From Pseudomonas sp. (GTDB taxonomy: Bacteria > Pseudomonadota > Gammaproteobacteria > Pseudomonadales > Pseudomonadaceae): a stretch of DNA of 64,000 nt. The notes beneath the pieces are model-generated. The model worked only from the letters and a program-made list of their open reading frames with translations. It ran no database searches and was not told the origin of the DNA. The position numbers and the translations under genes are program-made. How positions within the stretch are numbered: the stretch's first letter is position 1; every line of letters begins with the position of its first letter. Where the stretch lies: the NCBI RefSeq assembly GCF_017744435.1, contig NZ_JAGIBG010000005.1:62001-126000 (forward strand), given 5' to 3'. Shown piece by piece: positions 31,217-41,704 of this stretch.

Positions 31217-31346
31217 ACGCATCCTGCTTGCCGAGTACACAGCGGATAACAGAACACGTTCCACGTCCGCCTTGCAACCTGAAAGCGGATTTGGCGTCTA
31301 AGGCTGAGCCCGGCCCGTTGGCCGGTTTTTCGAGGAGCGTTCGTAC

Positions 31347-31874
31347 ATGAAGATTCGTCTGCCACTGTTGGCTCTGGCCCTGGGCCTGAGCAGCCCACTG
31401 GTGCATGCGCAGATGTTGCAACCTGGTTTGTGGGAGCTGACTACCAGCAACATGCAGGTCGATGGCAAGCCGTTACCCGATATGCAGTTCATGCTCGGGC
31501 AGTTGAAGAACCTGCCGCCGGAACAGCGAGCCATGATGGAAGGGGTACTGGCCAAGCAGGGCGTCACGATTGGCGGCAATGGGGTGCGTTCGTGCCTGAC
31601 GCGTGAGCAGGTGCAGACCAACGATATCCCGTTGCAGGATCCGAAGTCTGGCTGCACCCAGAAAATTACCGACCGCACGGGCAATGTCTGGAAGTTTCAG
31701 TTCAGCTGCCCGAAAGCCCAAGGCACTGGCCAGGCGACTTTCCTCAGCGACAAGGAATTCACCACGCAGGTCAACGGCACCTTCAATGCCTCGGGCGTTC
31801 AGCAGCAGGGCAGCATGAACACCCGGGCCGTATGGCTCGGCAACGACTGTGGAACAGTCAAACCGCGTACCTGA
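31347..31874 (+). CDS. DUF3617 family secreted protein
   Basis: This 175-aa protein has a clear signal peptide (MKIRLPLLALALGLSSPLVHA, cleavage before QMLQPGLWELTT). PGLWELTTSNMQVDGKP and CLTREQV are typical of DUF3617 proteins. Four cysteines in the mature part (CLT, GCTQ, SCPK, DCGT) could form disulfides. Periplasmic, function unknown. It converges with folE2 across a 3-bp gap. Confidence 0.8.
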   Translation: MKIRLPLLALALGLSSPLVHAQMLQPGLWELTTSNMQVDGKPLPDMQFMLGQLKNLPPEQRAMMEGVLAKQGVTIGGNGVRSCLTREQVQTNDIPLQDPKSGCTQKITDRTGNVWKFQFSCPKAQGTGQATFLSDKEFTTQVNGTFNASGVQQQGSMNTRAVWLGNDCGTVKPRT

Positions 31875-31877
31875 GTT

Positions 31878-32765
31878 TCACCACTGCCATTGGCTGCTGG
31901 CTACCGCATCGTGGGCATGCAGGCTCTCTGCATGTTCCACGCGCAGCTTGAAGGCGGTAGCCCACTGCAACTGCCGCAGTGATTGATGCAGTCGCCGCGC
32001 GGCATCCTCGCAGAACATCAGGTTCTGCCCATTGGCCAAAGCGAACGCCTGTTCGTCTGCACGCTTTACGGCGGTCTGCACAGCCGTACCTAGGCTGGCC
32101 TCAATCTGGTCGATCAATTCGGTTATGGGTAACGACGCTAGATTGTCTTGCAGGCGCACGCTGATCAGCGCCTGGCTGCGTTGGCTATGCGGCGTTGCGA
32201 CGATGCCCTGGCTGCTGCCCAACCACTCCAGTACTGCACTGCGCTCCAGGTGCTGCCCGGCGAAATCAGCCTCGAACTGCTGTTGAATCAGTTGCCTTGC
32301 CAGCGCTGCCGAGCAGGGGCAGGTTGAGGAGTAAGGCACTCGAACTGATAGTTCCACGTGGAACATTTCATTTTCTATCTTCGCGTCGAGGGTGATCGGA
32401 TAGCTCTTCCAACCTGCGAGTGGGCTCACCAAGGCGGGTCGCTTCAGCAGGTGCTCGAAGGCCAGGTTGAGGTAAGCCGCGTTGGAAAGCCCTTCGTGGC
32501 TGGCGAGAAAGTCTGCCAGAAGACGGCGAATGGCCAAGGGCGTCAATGGCTGCTGTTCAAGCGAATCCAGTGCGAGGTAGAGGCGAGACATATGAATGCC
32601 CCGTGAAGTGCCATCCACCAGGCTGACACCGGCATCGGCCATGGCCGCCAACTGACGACCATCGAGCTGAATGGGTAAGGCAATGCCGCACATGCCGACC
32701 CAATCCAGTGGGACGGCGTGCTCTTGGGTCTGTGTGGCAATGTCCGGAAGCGTCAGGCTAGTCAT
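31878..32765 (-). CDS. folE2: GTP cyclohydrolase FolE2 (type IB)
   Basis: This 295-aa enzyme converts GTP to 7,8-dihydroneopterin triphosphate. The conserved type IB cysteine is in VPYSSTCPCSAALARQ, and GIHMSRLYLAL and ESLHAHDAVA fit the family. Unlike zinc-dependent FolE it can use other metals, so it commonly sits in Zur regulons as a replacement in zinc starvation. It is the second gene after a small secreted protein gene, facing zigA across a candidate Zur box. A parS-like site lies inside its coding sequence (32350-32365). Confidence 0.93.
   Translation of the reverse strand: MTSLTLPDIATQTQEHAVPLDWVGMCGIALPIQLDGRQLAAMADAGVSLVDGTSRGIHMSRLYLALDSLEQQPLTPLAIRRLLADFLASHEGLSNAAYLNLAFEHLLKRPALVSPLAGWKSYPITLDAKIENEMFHVELSVRVPYSSTCPCSAALARQLIQQQFEADFAGQHLERSAVLEWLGSSQGIVATPHSQRSQALISVRLQDNLASLPITELIDQIEASLGTAVQTAVKRADEQAFALANGQNLMFCEDAARRLHQSLRQLQWATAFKLRVEHAESLHAHDAVASSQWQW
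32350..32365. promoter_or_regulatory. parS-like centromere site inside folE2
   Basis: AGTTCCACGTGGAACA matches the bacterial parS consensus TGTTCCACGTGGAACA at 15 of 16 positions. The inner 14 bases (32351-32364) are a perfect palindrome. It is about 29 kb from parAB, within the origin-proximal zone where Pseudomonas parS sites cluster. Confidence 0.8.
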
Positions 32766-32786
32766 GTGGGATACCAGGCAAAAGGG

Positions 32787-33167
32787 TCAGCGGCATCCGC
32801 CGACCAGGCTGCAATGCAAGTTGAAGCGTTGGCCGCTGGAGCTGGAAACGCGATTTAACGTGGTCCAGCCAACACGCCGGCTGTAACCGAACCAGGCTTC
32901 ACCATCGCTGGCCAGACCGGTGAAAAACGTCAGCGTGCCGTAACGGCTGTTGGTCTGTGACCAAAGCCGGCGTGTTGCTGAGTCGAAACCGCGCAGGTAG
33001 AAATGGCTGCCTTCGGTGCGCACGCTGTAGTAGCTGCCTTTGCCGTCCTGGCAGGCGAGCAGTGTTGCACTACGGGTGCATAACGCCAGCGAGTTGCCCT
33101 GCGCCAGTGCCAAGGCTGGCACTGGCGTGAGAAGGAGCAGTAACAGGGCAGCACGTGACAGGTTCAT
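32787..33167 (-). CDS. Small secreted protein in the zinc-starvation cluster
   Basis: This 126-aa protein has a signal peptide (MNLSRAALLLLLLTPVPALALA) and a mature domain with four cysteines (LCTRS, LACQD, LHCSL, GGCR). It is rich in aromatic and Ser/Arg residues. I do not recognise the family. It is 21 bp upstream of folE2 on the same strand and first after the candidate Zur box, so it is probably expressed under zinc limitation and acts in the periplasm. Function unknown. Confidence 0.7.
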   Translation of the reverse strand: MNLSRAALLLLLLTPVPALALAQGNSLALCTRSATLLACQDGKGSYYSVRTEGSHFYLRGFDSATRRLWSQTNSRYGTLTFFTGLASDGEAWFGYSRRVGWTTLNRVSSSSGQRFNLHCSLVGGCR

Positions 33168-33217
33168 TTACATCTCCGAAGCACTCTTCCGACGAGTACG
33201 GCTTGGCGAAATTGTAT

Positions 33218-33232
33218 TGTTACTTTATAACA
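33218..33232. promoter_or_regulatory. Candidate Zur box in the divergent zigA / folE2 promoter
   Basis: TGTTACTTTATAACA matches the gamma-proteobacterial Zur core TGTTATANTATAACA at all fixed positions but two. It lies between the secreted-protein/folE2 genes and zigA, in an AT-rich promoter region. Zur-Zn would repress both directions. Confidence 0.65.
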
Positions 33233-33279
33233 TTATGCAATGCATCGTTTCGAGTGCGTCCGTCTGAAGAGGTTTCACC

Positions 33280-34484
<1,205 letters not shown>

Positions 34485-34488
<4 letters not shown>

Positions 34489-35111
34489 ACCCGGCGTTGC
34501 GCCCTGTGGATATCCGCCAGACCTTTGCTGAATCGCCAAAGGTGCTCACCGAGATCTTCCAGGATGGCGTGAACCTGGCTGTCTGGCAGCGCCGCTTGCC
34601 AGCACAGGTGGAAGACTTTGCGGCCCTGGTGGTGAGTCTCGGCCAGTCCCTGGCTGACCAGCGCGTACTTGACGTGAACGAGCACGAGCCGCCGCAATTG
34701 CCTGGCTTGCTGCAGGAGGCTGCCGACCTGCAGGGTTACGAGGGCTTTGTCGCCGATGTGAAGTGGCTGGTATCAGCCTACACCTGCCTGCTCGGTGCAC
34801 GGCGGGTGGGTCTGCGTCTGCGGGTGCTGCAAGGTGCGATGTGCCCGCGCTTCCATGTGGATAACGTGCCCTTGCGCTTGCTGACCACCTACGTGGGCCC
34901 TGGCAGTGAATGGCTGGAAGAAGGTGCAGTAGAGCGGGTCGGTCTGCATCTCGCGCCGGCACCTGTGGATAACATTCGCACCTTGCAGGCGGGTGAGGTG
35001 GCCGTCCTCAAAGGGGAGAAATGGCTGGGCAATGAAGGCGCGGGACTTATCCACCGCTCGCCAGCCAGTGAGCAGCGGCGGCTGTTGCTCAGCCTTGACT
35101 GGTTGGCATGA
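34485..35111 (+). CDS. DUF1826 protein
   Basis: This 208-aa protein of the DUF1826 type is commonly found beside COG0523 GTPases in zinc-responsive clusters. The segment [38 protein letters not shown] contains a possible metal-binding Cys-x3-His. [18 protein letters not shown] ends the protein. It starts ATGA over the zigA stop. It has two perfect and one near-perfect DnaA-box sequences in its coding DNA. Biochemical function unknown. Confidence 0.8.
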
Positions 35112-35150
35112 CGGGGCATAGTGGGGTGAATTCCCCATAGAAGTCCTGGC

Positions 35151-36119
35151 ATGCTGCAGAACATCCCCGCCCACGTCATCGGCGGCCCCTTGGGGGCCGG
35201 CAAGACCAGCCTGATCCGCCAGCTGATGGCCCAGCGCCCGGCAAACGAACGCTGGGCCGTGCTGGTCAACGAGTTTGGCCAGGTTGGCCTCGATGCGGCG
35301 TTGCTCAGTCGTGACGAGGACGGTATCGCCATAGGCGAGGTGGCTGGCGGCTGCCTGTGCTGCGTGAACGGCACGCCGTTTCAGGTCGGGCTTGGCCGCC
35401 TGCTGCGCAAGGCTCGGCCCGACCGGTTGTTCATCGAGCCTTCCGGGCTGGGCCATCCCGTGCAGTTGCTGAACCAGCTGCAGCAGGCACCCTGGGTTGG
35501 GGTGCTGGCGGTGCAGCCGTTAGTGATGGTGCTGGATGCTCAGGCACTGGCCCGACGTGAGCCGCTACCGGAGGCTCAGCAACAGGCCTTGCAAGCGGCA
35601 GCGCTGGTTTTGCTGAACAAGGCCGATGCTGTGGATGAAGATATCAAGTTGTTGATAAATAAAGAGTTTTTAAATATCCACAAGGTTTGGACCCAGCAGG
35701 GGTTGGTCGACCTCGACATGCTGCCCGTTTCATCCACAAGTCAAATTAGTGACAGTTCTGTGAATAATTTGCCTGAAGCAAGTCTATCCACAGCGTCTTC
35801 AGCCCTGTGGATAGATCCTTCTCTGCCGATTTGTTCGGCCCACGAAGGTGAGGGGGGTTGGAGCATCGGCTGGCGCTGGCACCCCAGCCAGCGATTCGAG
35901 CCACTGCGTTTGCAGGCGTTTCTCGCGACCTGGCCATGGCGGCGCGCCAAGGGAGTTATCCACAGTGCGGAGGGATGGCAGTCGTTCAATGGGCTGGAAG
36001 GTAACTTGCCGCAGTGGCTGCCGAGCGACTGGCGCAAGGACTCGCGCATCGAGCTGATCTTCGAGCAAGCGCAGCCAGAGCCGCTGCTACAGGCGGCTCT
36101 GGCGAAATGCCTGATCTGA
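35151..36119 (+). CDS. Second CobW/COG0523 family GTPase
   Basis: This 322-aa G3E GTPase has Walker A GGPLGAGKTSLI (residues 10-21), EFGQVGLDA, the CxCC metal motif GGCLCCVNGTPF and the NKAD base-recognition motif. It is shorter than ZigA. A low-complexity, AT-richer linker (about residues 160-225, SSTSQISDSSVNNLPEASLS) separates the G domain from the CobW_C-like tail and holds several DnaA-box-like sequences. Placed after zigA and DUF1826, it probably belongs to the zinc regulon. Metal specificity is inferred from context. Confidence 0.85.
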   Translation: MLQNIPAHVIGGPLGAGKTSLIRQLMAQRPANERWAVLVNEFGQVGLDAALLSRDEDGIAIGEVAGGCLCCVNGTPFQVGLGRLLRKARPDRLFIEPSGLGHPVQLLNQLQQAPWVGVLAVQPLVMVLDAQALARREPLPEAQQQALQAAALVLLNKADAVDEDIKLLINKEFLNIHKVWTQQGLVDLDMLPVSSTSQISDSSVNNLPEASLSTASSALWIDPSLPICSAHEGEGGWSIGWRWHPSQRFEPLRLQAFLATWPWRRAKGVIHSAEGWQSFNGLEGNLPQWLPSDWRKDSRIELIFEQAQPEPLLQAALAKCLI

Positions 36120-36122
36120 TTG

Positions 36123-36515
36123 TCAGTTGCGCCAGCGATTGTGCTCCTGGCGCCACTGCTGCATCTCGATCACATTGTCAGCCCGTGGGGGCGTCTTGAT
36201 CTCGAACGGGTAGGGTGCCAGTTCGATCAGTGCGCTGTGGGCGCCGAACTGGGTCACGGTACCAGGGTGACGTTGTTCCCCGGTCACGGTGAACTCGAAG
36301 GCATAGACCCGGGCCAGGCGCTTGCGGCCGTTGGCATCGCGGATGAACGCGATGCGCTTGAGCGCAACGGCGTCATCCAGCAGTTCCAGGTCGAGCTTTG
36401 CGCAGTGCTGTTTGACCCGCTCCAGGGCCTTCTCGCGCAGCCCATGGTTGTGCCATAACCAAGCGCCTGCCGTGGCCAACAACATCAGGACGAAGAGATT
36501 CTCCAGGGTCAACAT
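36123..36515 (-). CDS. DUF3301 family membrane-anchored protein
   Basis: This 130-aa protein begins with one membrane helix ([19 protein letters not shown]). A DUF3301 domain follows with [18 protein letters not shown] and [23 protein letters not shown] single-pass inner-membrane anchor with a cytoplasmic domain is likely. It converges with the CobW gene and is divergent from pdxY. Function unknown. Confidence 0.8.
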   Translation of the reverse strand: MLTLENLFVLMLLATAGAWLWHNHGLREKALERVKQHCAKLDLELLDDAVALKRIAFIRDANGRKRLARVYAFEFTVTGEQRHPGTVTQFGAHSALIELAPYPFEIKTPPRADNVIEMQQWRQEHNRWRN

Positions 36516-36635
36516 TTACGTATGCTCCAAACAGGTCGAACCAGCTTAACTGCGTCCCTGGCCTGTCGTACAGGTGGCAATCGAGTCCATACTGCGCGCT
36601 GCACAATCCTTGAAACAGCTTTGGAACCCTCCCGC

Positions 36636-37508
36636 ATGAAACGTACCCCGCATCTGCTCGCCATCCAGTCCCACGTGGTCTTCGGCCACGCCGGCAACAG
36701 CGCTGCGGTGTTCCCCATGCAGCGTATCGGGGTCAACGTCTGGCCCCTCAATACCGTACAGTTTTCCAATCACACTCAGTATGGCCAGTGGGCGGGTGAA
36801 GTGCTCGCTCCAGCGCAAATTCCTGCGTTGGTGGAAGGTATTTCCAACATTGGCGAACTGGGCCACTGCGATGCGGTGCTGTCTGGTTATCTGGGCAGCG
36901 CCGAGCAGGGCCGGGCGATTCTGGCTGGGGTCGAACGCATCAAGGCTGTGAACCCGAAGGCACTGTACCTGTGTGACCCGGTCATGGGCCATGCGGAAAA
37001 GGGCTGTATCGTTCCCCAGGAGGTCAGCGAGTTCCTGCTCGATGAAGCAGCCGCCAAGGCGGATATCCTTTGCCCCAACCAGCTGGAACTGGACAGCTTC
37101 TGCGGCCGTCGTGCGCAATCGCTCGAGGATTGCGTGAGCATGGCGCGCAGCTTGCTCGAGCGCGGCCCGCAAGTGGTGCTGGTCAAGCACCTGTCGTATC
37201 CGGGTCGTGCTGAAGACATGTTCGAGATGTTGCTGGTGACCCGCGAAGAAAGCTGGCACCTGCGTCGCCCCCTGCTGGCCTTCCCGCGGCAGCCGGTTGG
37301 CGTGGGCGACCTGACGTCGGGGTTGTTCCTGGCCCGGGTGCTGCTGGGCGACAGCTGGTTGCAGGCCTTTGAGTTCACTGCGGCGGCCGTGCATGAGGTG
37401 CTGCTGGAAACCCAGGCCTGCACCAGCTACGAACTGCAGCTGGTGCGGGCCCAGGATCGCATTGCCCACCCGCGCGTGCGCTTCGAGGCGCAGCGCCTGG
37501 CGGTTTAA
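36636..37508 (+). CDS. pdxY: Pyridoxal kinase PdxY
   Basis: This 290-aa ribokinase-fold enzyme phosphorylates pyridoxal in the PLP salvage pathway. The opening [26 protein letters not shown], the block [12 protein letters not shown], and the catalytic region [18 protein letters not shown] (GxGD) are diagnostic. The open frame extends upstream, but ATG 36636 gives the family length. It overlaps the convergent thioesterase gene by 4 bp. Confidence 0.93.
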   Translation: MKRTPHLLAIQSHVVFGHAGNSAAVFPMQRIGVNVWPLNTVQFSNHTQYGQWAGEVLAPAQIPALVEGISNIGELGHCDAVLSGYLGSAEQGRAILAGVERIKAVNPKALYLCDPVMGHAEKGCIVPQEVSEFLLDEAAAKADILCPNQLELDSFCGRRAQSLEDCVSMARSLLERGPQVVLVKHLSYPGRAEDMFEMLLVTREESWHLRRPLLAFPRQPVGVGDLTSGLFLARVLLGDSWLQAFEFTAAAVHEVLLETQACTSYELQLVRAQDRIAHPRVRFEAQRLAV

Positions 37509-37990
37509 ATCGAGTCGGTTTTCAGGTCCTGGTAGCGTTTTTCCAATTCCTGGCGGATCTGGCGGCGCTGCTGGCCTTGCAGGAAGCGGCGCTTCTCTTC
37601 GCTGGAGTGCGGCTGGCGTGGTGGCACCGGCACCGGGCGGCGGTTGTCATCGACGGCGACCATGGTGAAGAAGCAGCTGTTGGAATGGCGGACCGAGCGC
37701 TCGCGGATGTTCTCGGTGACCACCTTGATACCCACTTCCATCGAGGTGTTGCCGGTGTAGTTGACCGAGGCGAGGAACGTTACCAGCTCGCCGACGTGAA
37801 CCGGCTCGCGGAAGATCACCTGGTCGACCGACAAGGTCACCACATAGCTGCCGGCATAGCGGCTGGCACAGGCATAGGCCACTTCGTCGAGGTACTTGAG
37901 CAGGGTGCCGCCGTGTACGTTGCCAGAGAAGTTGGCCATGTCCGGGGTCATCAGGACGGTCATGCTCAGCTCGGCGTTTCCAGGTTCCAT
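37505..37990 (-). CDS. Hotdog-fold acyl-CoA thioesterase (YciA/ACOT type)
   Basis: This 161-aa single hotdog protein has [25 protein letters not shown], the central helix and catalytic region of the YciA/BFIT type. [22 protein letters not shown] and [15 protein letters not shown] follow. It hydrolyses acyl-CoA to free acid and CoA in the cytoplasm. ATG 37990 ([14 protein letters not shown]) gives the usual length; the frame is open 17 codons further. Confidence 0.87.
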   Translation of the reverse strand: MEPGNAELSMTVLMTPDMANFSGNVHGGTLLKYLDEVAYACASRYAGSYVVTLSVDQVIFREPVHVGELVTFLASVNYTGNTSMEVGIKVVTENIRERSVRHSNSCFFTMVAVDDNRRPVPVPPRQPHSSEEKRRFLQGQQRRQIRQELEKRYQDLKTDSI

Positions 37991-38323
37991 AGTGTGCTCA
38001 CGGTGAGATTGCGCTGAATCGGGGCTGGTATCTGCTGACACTTCTGTTTCCCCTCTAGAAGGTTTGCCTTCCTGAATTACGGGACGTTGCCGGACGCTCC
38101 CTCGTCACGCCAATTACGTCATCAGAGGCGGCTGATTGGCCGATCTGTTTCTACATATTGCACCGGCTTTTTGCGGCGGGGTGCGATGTTAACCTGAGTA
38201 CGCCCATGCAACGTGGGCGTTTCTGCATTCAATACAGTATGTACTTGCTGCTCGCTCGGCTTTGTCTTGGCAGAGGAGCGGTCTGCCCGGGCACCCAGCA
38301 AAGTCGAAAAGGAGTATCGCGCC

Positions 38324-40084
38324 ATGCATGCCATCAGCTTCATCCAGGACCTGGCAGTGATCATGCTGGTCGCCGGTGTGGTGACGATCCTCTTTCATCG
38401 CCTCAAGCAGCCCGTGGTACTGGGCTACATCGTCGCCGGCTTCATCATCGGCCCGCATACGCCGCCGTTTGGCCTCATCCACGATGAAGACACGATCAAG
38501 ACCCTGGCCGAGCTGGGGGTCATTTTCCTGATGTTCTGCCTGGGCCTTGAGTTCAGCCTGCGCAAGCTGTTCAAGGTCGGCGCCACGGCATTCATTGCGG
38601 CATTCCTGGAAATCGTCCTGATGATCTGGATCGGTTTCGAGATCGGCCGCTGGTTTGGCTGGAACACCATGGACTCGCTGTTCCTTGGCGCGATCCTGGC
38701 GATTTCCTCGACCACCATCATCGTCAAGGCGCTGAACGACCTGAAGATGAAGAACGAGCGCTTCGCCCAGCTGATCTTTGGCGTGCTGATCGTCGAGGAC
38801 ATCCTCGGCATCGGTATCATCGCCTTGCTCTCGGGCATTGCCGTCAGTGGCGCGGTCAGCTCCGGCGAAGTGTTTTCGACGATCGGCAAGCTGTCGTTGT
38901 TCATGATCGTCGCGCTGGTCATCGGCATTCTGCTGGTGCCGCGGCTATTGGCCTACGTGGCGAAATTCGAAAGCAACGAGATGTTGCTGATTACCGTGCT
39001 GGGCTTGTGCTTCGGTTTCTGCCTGTTGGTGGTCAAGCTGGAATACAGCATGGTGCTGGGGGCCTTCCTGATCGGTGCGATCATGGCCGAATCGCGCCAG
39101 CTGCTGAAGATCGAACGCCTGATCGAGCCGGTGCGCGACCTGTTCAGCGCGATCTTCTTCGTCGCCATCGGCCTGATGATCGACCCACAGGTGCTGGTCG
39201 ACTATGCCTGGCCGATCGTGGTCATCACCGTGGCAGTGGTGCTGGGCAAGATGCTGTCGTGCGGCATGGGCGCATTCATTGCCGGCAACGATGGGCGTAC
39301 CTCGCTGCGGGTGGGCATGGGGCTGTCGCAGATTGGCGAATTCTCCTTCATCATCGCGGCCCTGGGAATGACCCTGCAAGTCACCAGTGACTTCCTTTAC
39401 CCGGTGGCGGTGGCGGTTTCGGCCATTACCACGCTGCTGACGCCTTACCTGATCCGCGCCGCCGACCCGCTGTCACTGAAACTTGGCAACGTCGTCCCAC
39501 GGCGCCTGGCGCGGGTGCTGTCACTGTATGGGGAATGGTTGCGCAACATTCAGCCGCAGGGTGAAAGTGCCATGCTGGCGGCGATGATCCGGCGCATTCT
39601 GCTGCAGGTGGGGGTCAACCTGGCGCTGGTGATCGCGATCTTCTTCAGTGGCGGTTACTTCGCCGGGCGCATCGGCACTTGGCTCAATGAGTGGGTGACG
39701 GATGTCAGCCAGCAGAAGGCGCTGATCTGGGGCGCGGCGCTACTGCTGTCGCTACCGTTCCTGATTGCCGCCTATCGCAAGCTCAAGGCACTGTCGATGC
39801 TGTTGGCGGAGATGGGAGTGAAGCCGGAAATGGCCGGGCGGCATACCCAGCGCGTGCGTCGCGTGGTTGCCGAAGTGATTCCGCTGCTGTCGCTGCTGGT
39901 GATCTTCCTGCTGCTGTCGGCGTTGTCGGCGAGCATTCTGCCGACCAGCGAGCTGTTGCTGGTGATCGCGGTGGTCGCGGCGGGGGTGGTGGCGTTGCTG
40001 TGGCGCTGGTTCATCCGTGTGCATTCGCGGATGCAGATCGCCTTGCTGGAGACGCTGGAGAACAGTCGCGATCATTCGCACTGA
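38324..40084 (+). CDS. CPA2-family cation:proton antiporter (KefB-like)
   Basis: This 586-aa membrane protein has about 12 antiporter helices. CPA2 marks include HRLKQPVVLGYIVAGFIIGPHTPP, LFMIVALVIGILLVPRLLAYVAK and SIGEFSF-type GLSQIGEFSFIIAALG. A C-terminal region with four further hydrophobic segments follows. It lacks the TrkA-N (RCK) nucleotide-binding domain of true KefB/KefC, so glutathione gating is unlikely. ATG 38324 has AAGGAG upstream. It likely exchanges K+ or Na+ for H+. Confidence 0.85.
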   Translation: MHAISFIQDLAVIMLVAGVVTILFHRLKQPVVLGYIVAGFIIGPHTPPFGLIHDEDTIKTLAELGVIFLMFCLGLEFSLRKLFKVGATAFIAAFLEIVLMIWIGFEIGRWFGWNTMDSLFLGAILAISSTTIIVKALNDLKMKNERFAQLIFGVLIVEDILGIGIIALLSGIAVSGAVSSGEVFSTIGKLSLFMIVALVIGILLVPRLLAYVAKFESNEMLLITVLGLCFGFCLLVVKLEYSMVLGAFLIGAIMAESRQLLKIERLIEPVRDLFSAIFFVAIGLMIDPQVLVDYAWPIVVITVAVVLGKMLSCGMGAFIAGNDGRTSLRVGMGLSQIGEFSFIIAALGMTLQVTSDFLYPVAVAVSAITTLLTPYLIRAADPLSLKLGNVVPRRLARVLSLYGEWLRNIQPQGESAMLAAMIRRILLQVGVNLALVIAIFFSGGYFAGRIGTWLNEWVTDVSQQKALIWGAALLLSLPFLIAAYRKLKALSMLLAEMGVKPEMAGRHTQRVRRVVAEVIPLLSLLVIFLLLSALSASILPTSELLLVIAVVAAGVVALLWRWFIRVHSRMQIALLETLENSRDHSH

Positions 40085-40146
40085 GACAGCATTGCCCTCT
40101 GCGCAAGATTTCACCGTCGTCCGAGGGGATGGAGCGGTAGCGATGT

Positions 40147-40173
40147 CGCCAGGCGCAGAAAGCCTGGCGATTT
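40147..40173 (+). terminator. Terminator after the antiporter gene
   Basis: CGCCAGGC (40147-40154), loop GCAGAAA, GCCTGGCG (40162-40169), then ATTTT. It is 62 bp after the antiporter stop. Confidence 0.7.
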
Positions 40174-40214
40174 TAACTACATTGATGGCACTAAGCCATT
40201 GTTTTTCCTGTGTA

Positions 40215-40622
40215 TCAGCTTTCCAGCCACACGTCTCGCGCCCAGTGCCACACCGATTCCCAGCTGTCCTCGCCGATCGCTTCTTCGTCGCCATCCCACA
40301 GCACCACGGTGCCGTCTTCTTCGACGCAGTAGTAATTGTTGCCGTCTTCGCACAGGGGGATCAGGTCGCGCGGAACACCGGCATCCCAGGCGTTGGCAGC
40401 GACGTCGGGCAGGTAGGTGTGTGACTGCGGGTCGGTGCAGGTTACCGGCTCCAGCGAGCCGTACACCACGTCACTGACAGTCAGCAGGAACTCTTTGAAC
40501 ACGAACGGAATGTTGATGAACAGCTGTTCCTCGATCTCGACCAGTTGGTCTTCATCGGGAAGCTCCAGCGGCACCGGCACGGGTTCATTGGCTTCACGGA
40601 GTTGTTCGATCACTTCTTCCAC
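40215..40622 (-). CDS. SMI1/KNR4 (SUKH) family protein
   Basis: This 135-aa acidic protein has SUKH features: LVEIEEQLFINIPFVFKEFLLTVSDVVYGSLEPVT near residues 28-62, and IPLCEDGNNYYCVEEDGTVVLWD near 87-109. SUKH proteins often act as immunity proteins for nuclease toxins. Here no toxin gene is adjacent, and an orphan or housekeeping role is as likely. Confidence 0.75.
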   Translation of the reverse strand: MEEVIEQLREANEPVPVPLELPDEDQLVEIEEQLFINIPFVFKEFLLTVSDVVYGSLEPVTCTDPQSHTYLPDVAANAWDAGVPRDLIPLCEDGNNYYCVEEDGTVVLWDGDEEAIGEDSWESVWHWARDVWLES

Positions 40623-40690
40623 GGTTTACATCCTCTGACCTTGATGACAACGCTGCGCGTTATACCCTAGTAGCCCGCTCTGGCAAAAGC

Positions 40691-40720
40691 AAAAACCCCG
40701 GGACAGGCCCGGGGTTTTTT
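40691..40720. terminator. Strong terminator downstream of the Tim44-like gene
   Basis: AAAAACCCCGGG, loop ACAGG, CCCGGGGTTTTTT: a long GC stem with A/T flanks that can work on both strands. It ends the minus-strand Tim44-like transcript. Confidence 0.85.
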
Positions 40721-40736
40721 GTGCAACGTGCGATGG

Positions 40737-41594
40737 TTAACCGTTTTGACGGATACCGGCAACCAGCCAAGGCTGGTTTTCGCCCTGGGCGCGAACCATG
40801 TGCCAGCTTTCGCTGAAGACTTCGCCCTGGTCGAAGCGCGAGGTCTTCGACACGCCACGGAAGGTCAGGGTGGCGTCAGTGCGGTCGGCGCGATCGTCGA
40901 CACCATCCAGTTGCACATCGAGGTCATCGATGTAGGTGGACTGGAAGCCATCACCCAGGTCGGCCCGCTCGCGCTTGAGGAACTCGAGCATCTGCGGGGT
41001 GACGAACTCGGCGATCTTGTCCATCTCGTTGGCATCCCAGTGCTGCTGCAGCGACTGGAAGTGGCTGCGAGCCGCGGCCAGGAAGCTCTGCTCGTTGAAC
41101 CAGGCCGGCGCGTTGATCACCGGAGCGGCTGCGGCGGCAGGGGCGGCCGAACCACCGAAGATCGATGGCTGGGCAGGCTGCTGGCCATGGGCTTCACGCT
41201 GGAACGGCGCGTGACCCGGAGCTGCCATTTGCGGCTGCTGCTGGCGACGGCGTGCGGCAATGAAGCGGAACACCAGGAAGGCGATCAGGCCCATGATCAG
41301 GAAGTCCATGATCTGCATGCCCTGGAAGCCGTCACCCATGAACATGGAAGCCAGCAGGCCACCAGCGGCGAGGCCTGCCAGTGGGCCCAGCCAGCGCGAA
41401 GCACCACTGGCGGCGGCCGGGGCGCGGCCAGGAGCGGTCGGCGCGGCAGCAGGCGTGGTTGGCGTAGCCTGGCGGGTCTGGTGGATAGGCGCGGCGCCCG
41501 AGCTCTTGCCGCCGCCGAAACGCTTGGCGTTGGCGTCCAGGCTCAGCGTCAGGCCGACGCAGAGCGCCAGTGCGATGCTAAGAAAACGTTGCAT
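40737..41594 (-). CDS. Tim44-like domain membrane protein
   Basis: This 285-aa protein has a signal sequence (MQRFLSIALALCVGLTLSLDANA), a low-complexity Ala/Pro linker and hydrophobic segments (WLGPLAGLAAGGLLASMFMG, IMDFLIMGLIAFLVFRFIAA). The C-terminal Tim44/MBA1-like domain contains FNEQSFLAAARSHFQSLQQHWDANEMDKIAEFVTPQM. Envelope-associated; precise role unknown. The frame is open upstream but ATG 41594 starts the signal peptide. Confidence 0.85.
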   Translation of the reverse strand: MQRFLSIALALCVGLTLSLDANAKRFGGGKSSGAAPIHQTRQATPTTPAAAPTAPGRAPAAASGASRWLGPLAGLAAGGLLASMFMGDGFQGMQIMDFLIMGLIAFLVFRFIAARRRQQQPQMAAPGHAPFQREAHGQQPAQPSIFGGSAAPAAAAAPVINAPAWFNEQSFLAAARSHFQSLQQHWDANEMDKIAEFVTPQMLEFLKRERADLGDGFQSTYIDDLDVQLDGVDDRADRTDATLTFRGVSKTSRFDQGEVFSESWHMVRAQGENQPWLVAGIRQNG

Positions 41595-41704
41595 AAATGG
41601 GATTTCCCCTGTTGTGGATTGCACGCGCGCCATGGTGCACAGGTTCCTGTGCACATGACCAGCGACAAGATGTTTCCAGCTTTTGCCTGAATGTTTCGAG
41701 GCTT

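Noticed and set aside
40215-40622. SUKH protein as immunity gene of a toxin system
   Set aside because: No toxin, polymorphic toxin tip or secretion gene is adjacent, and the gene lies among core genes with normal composition.
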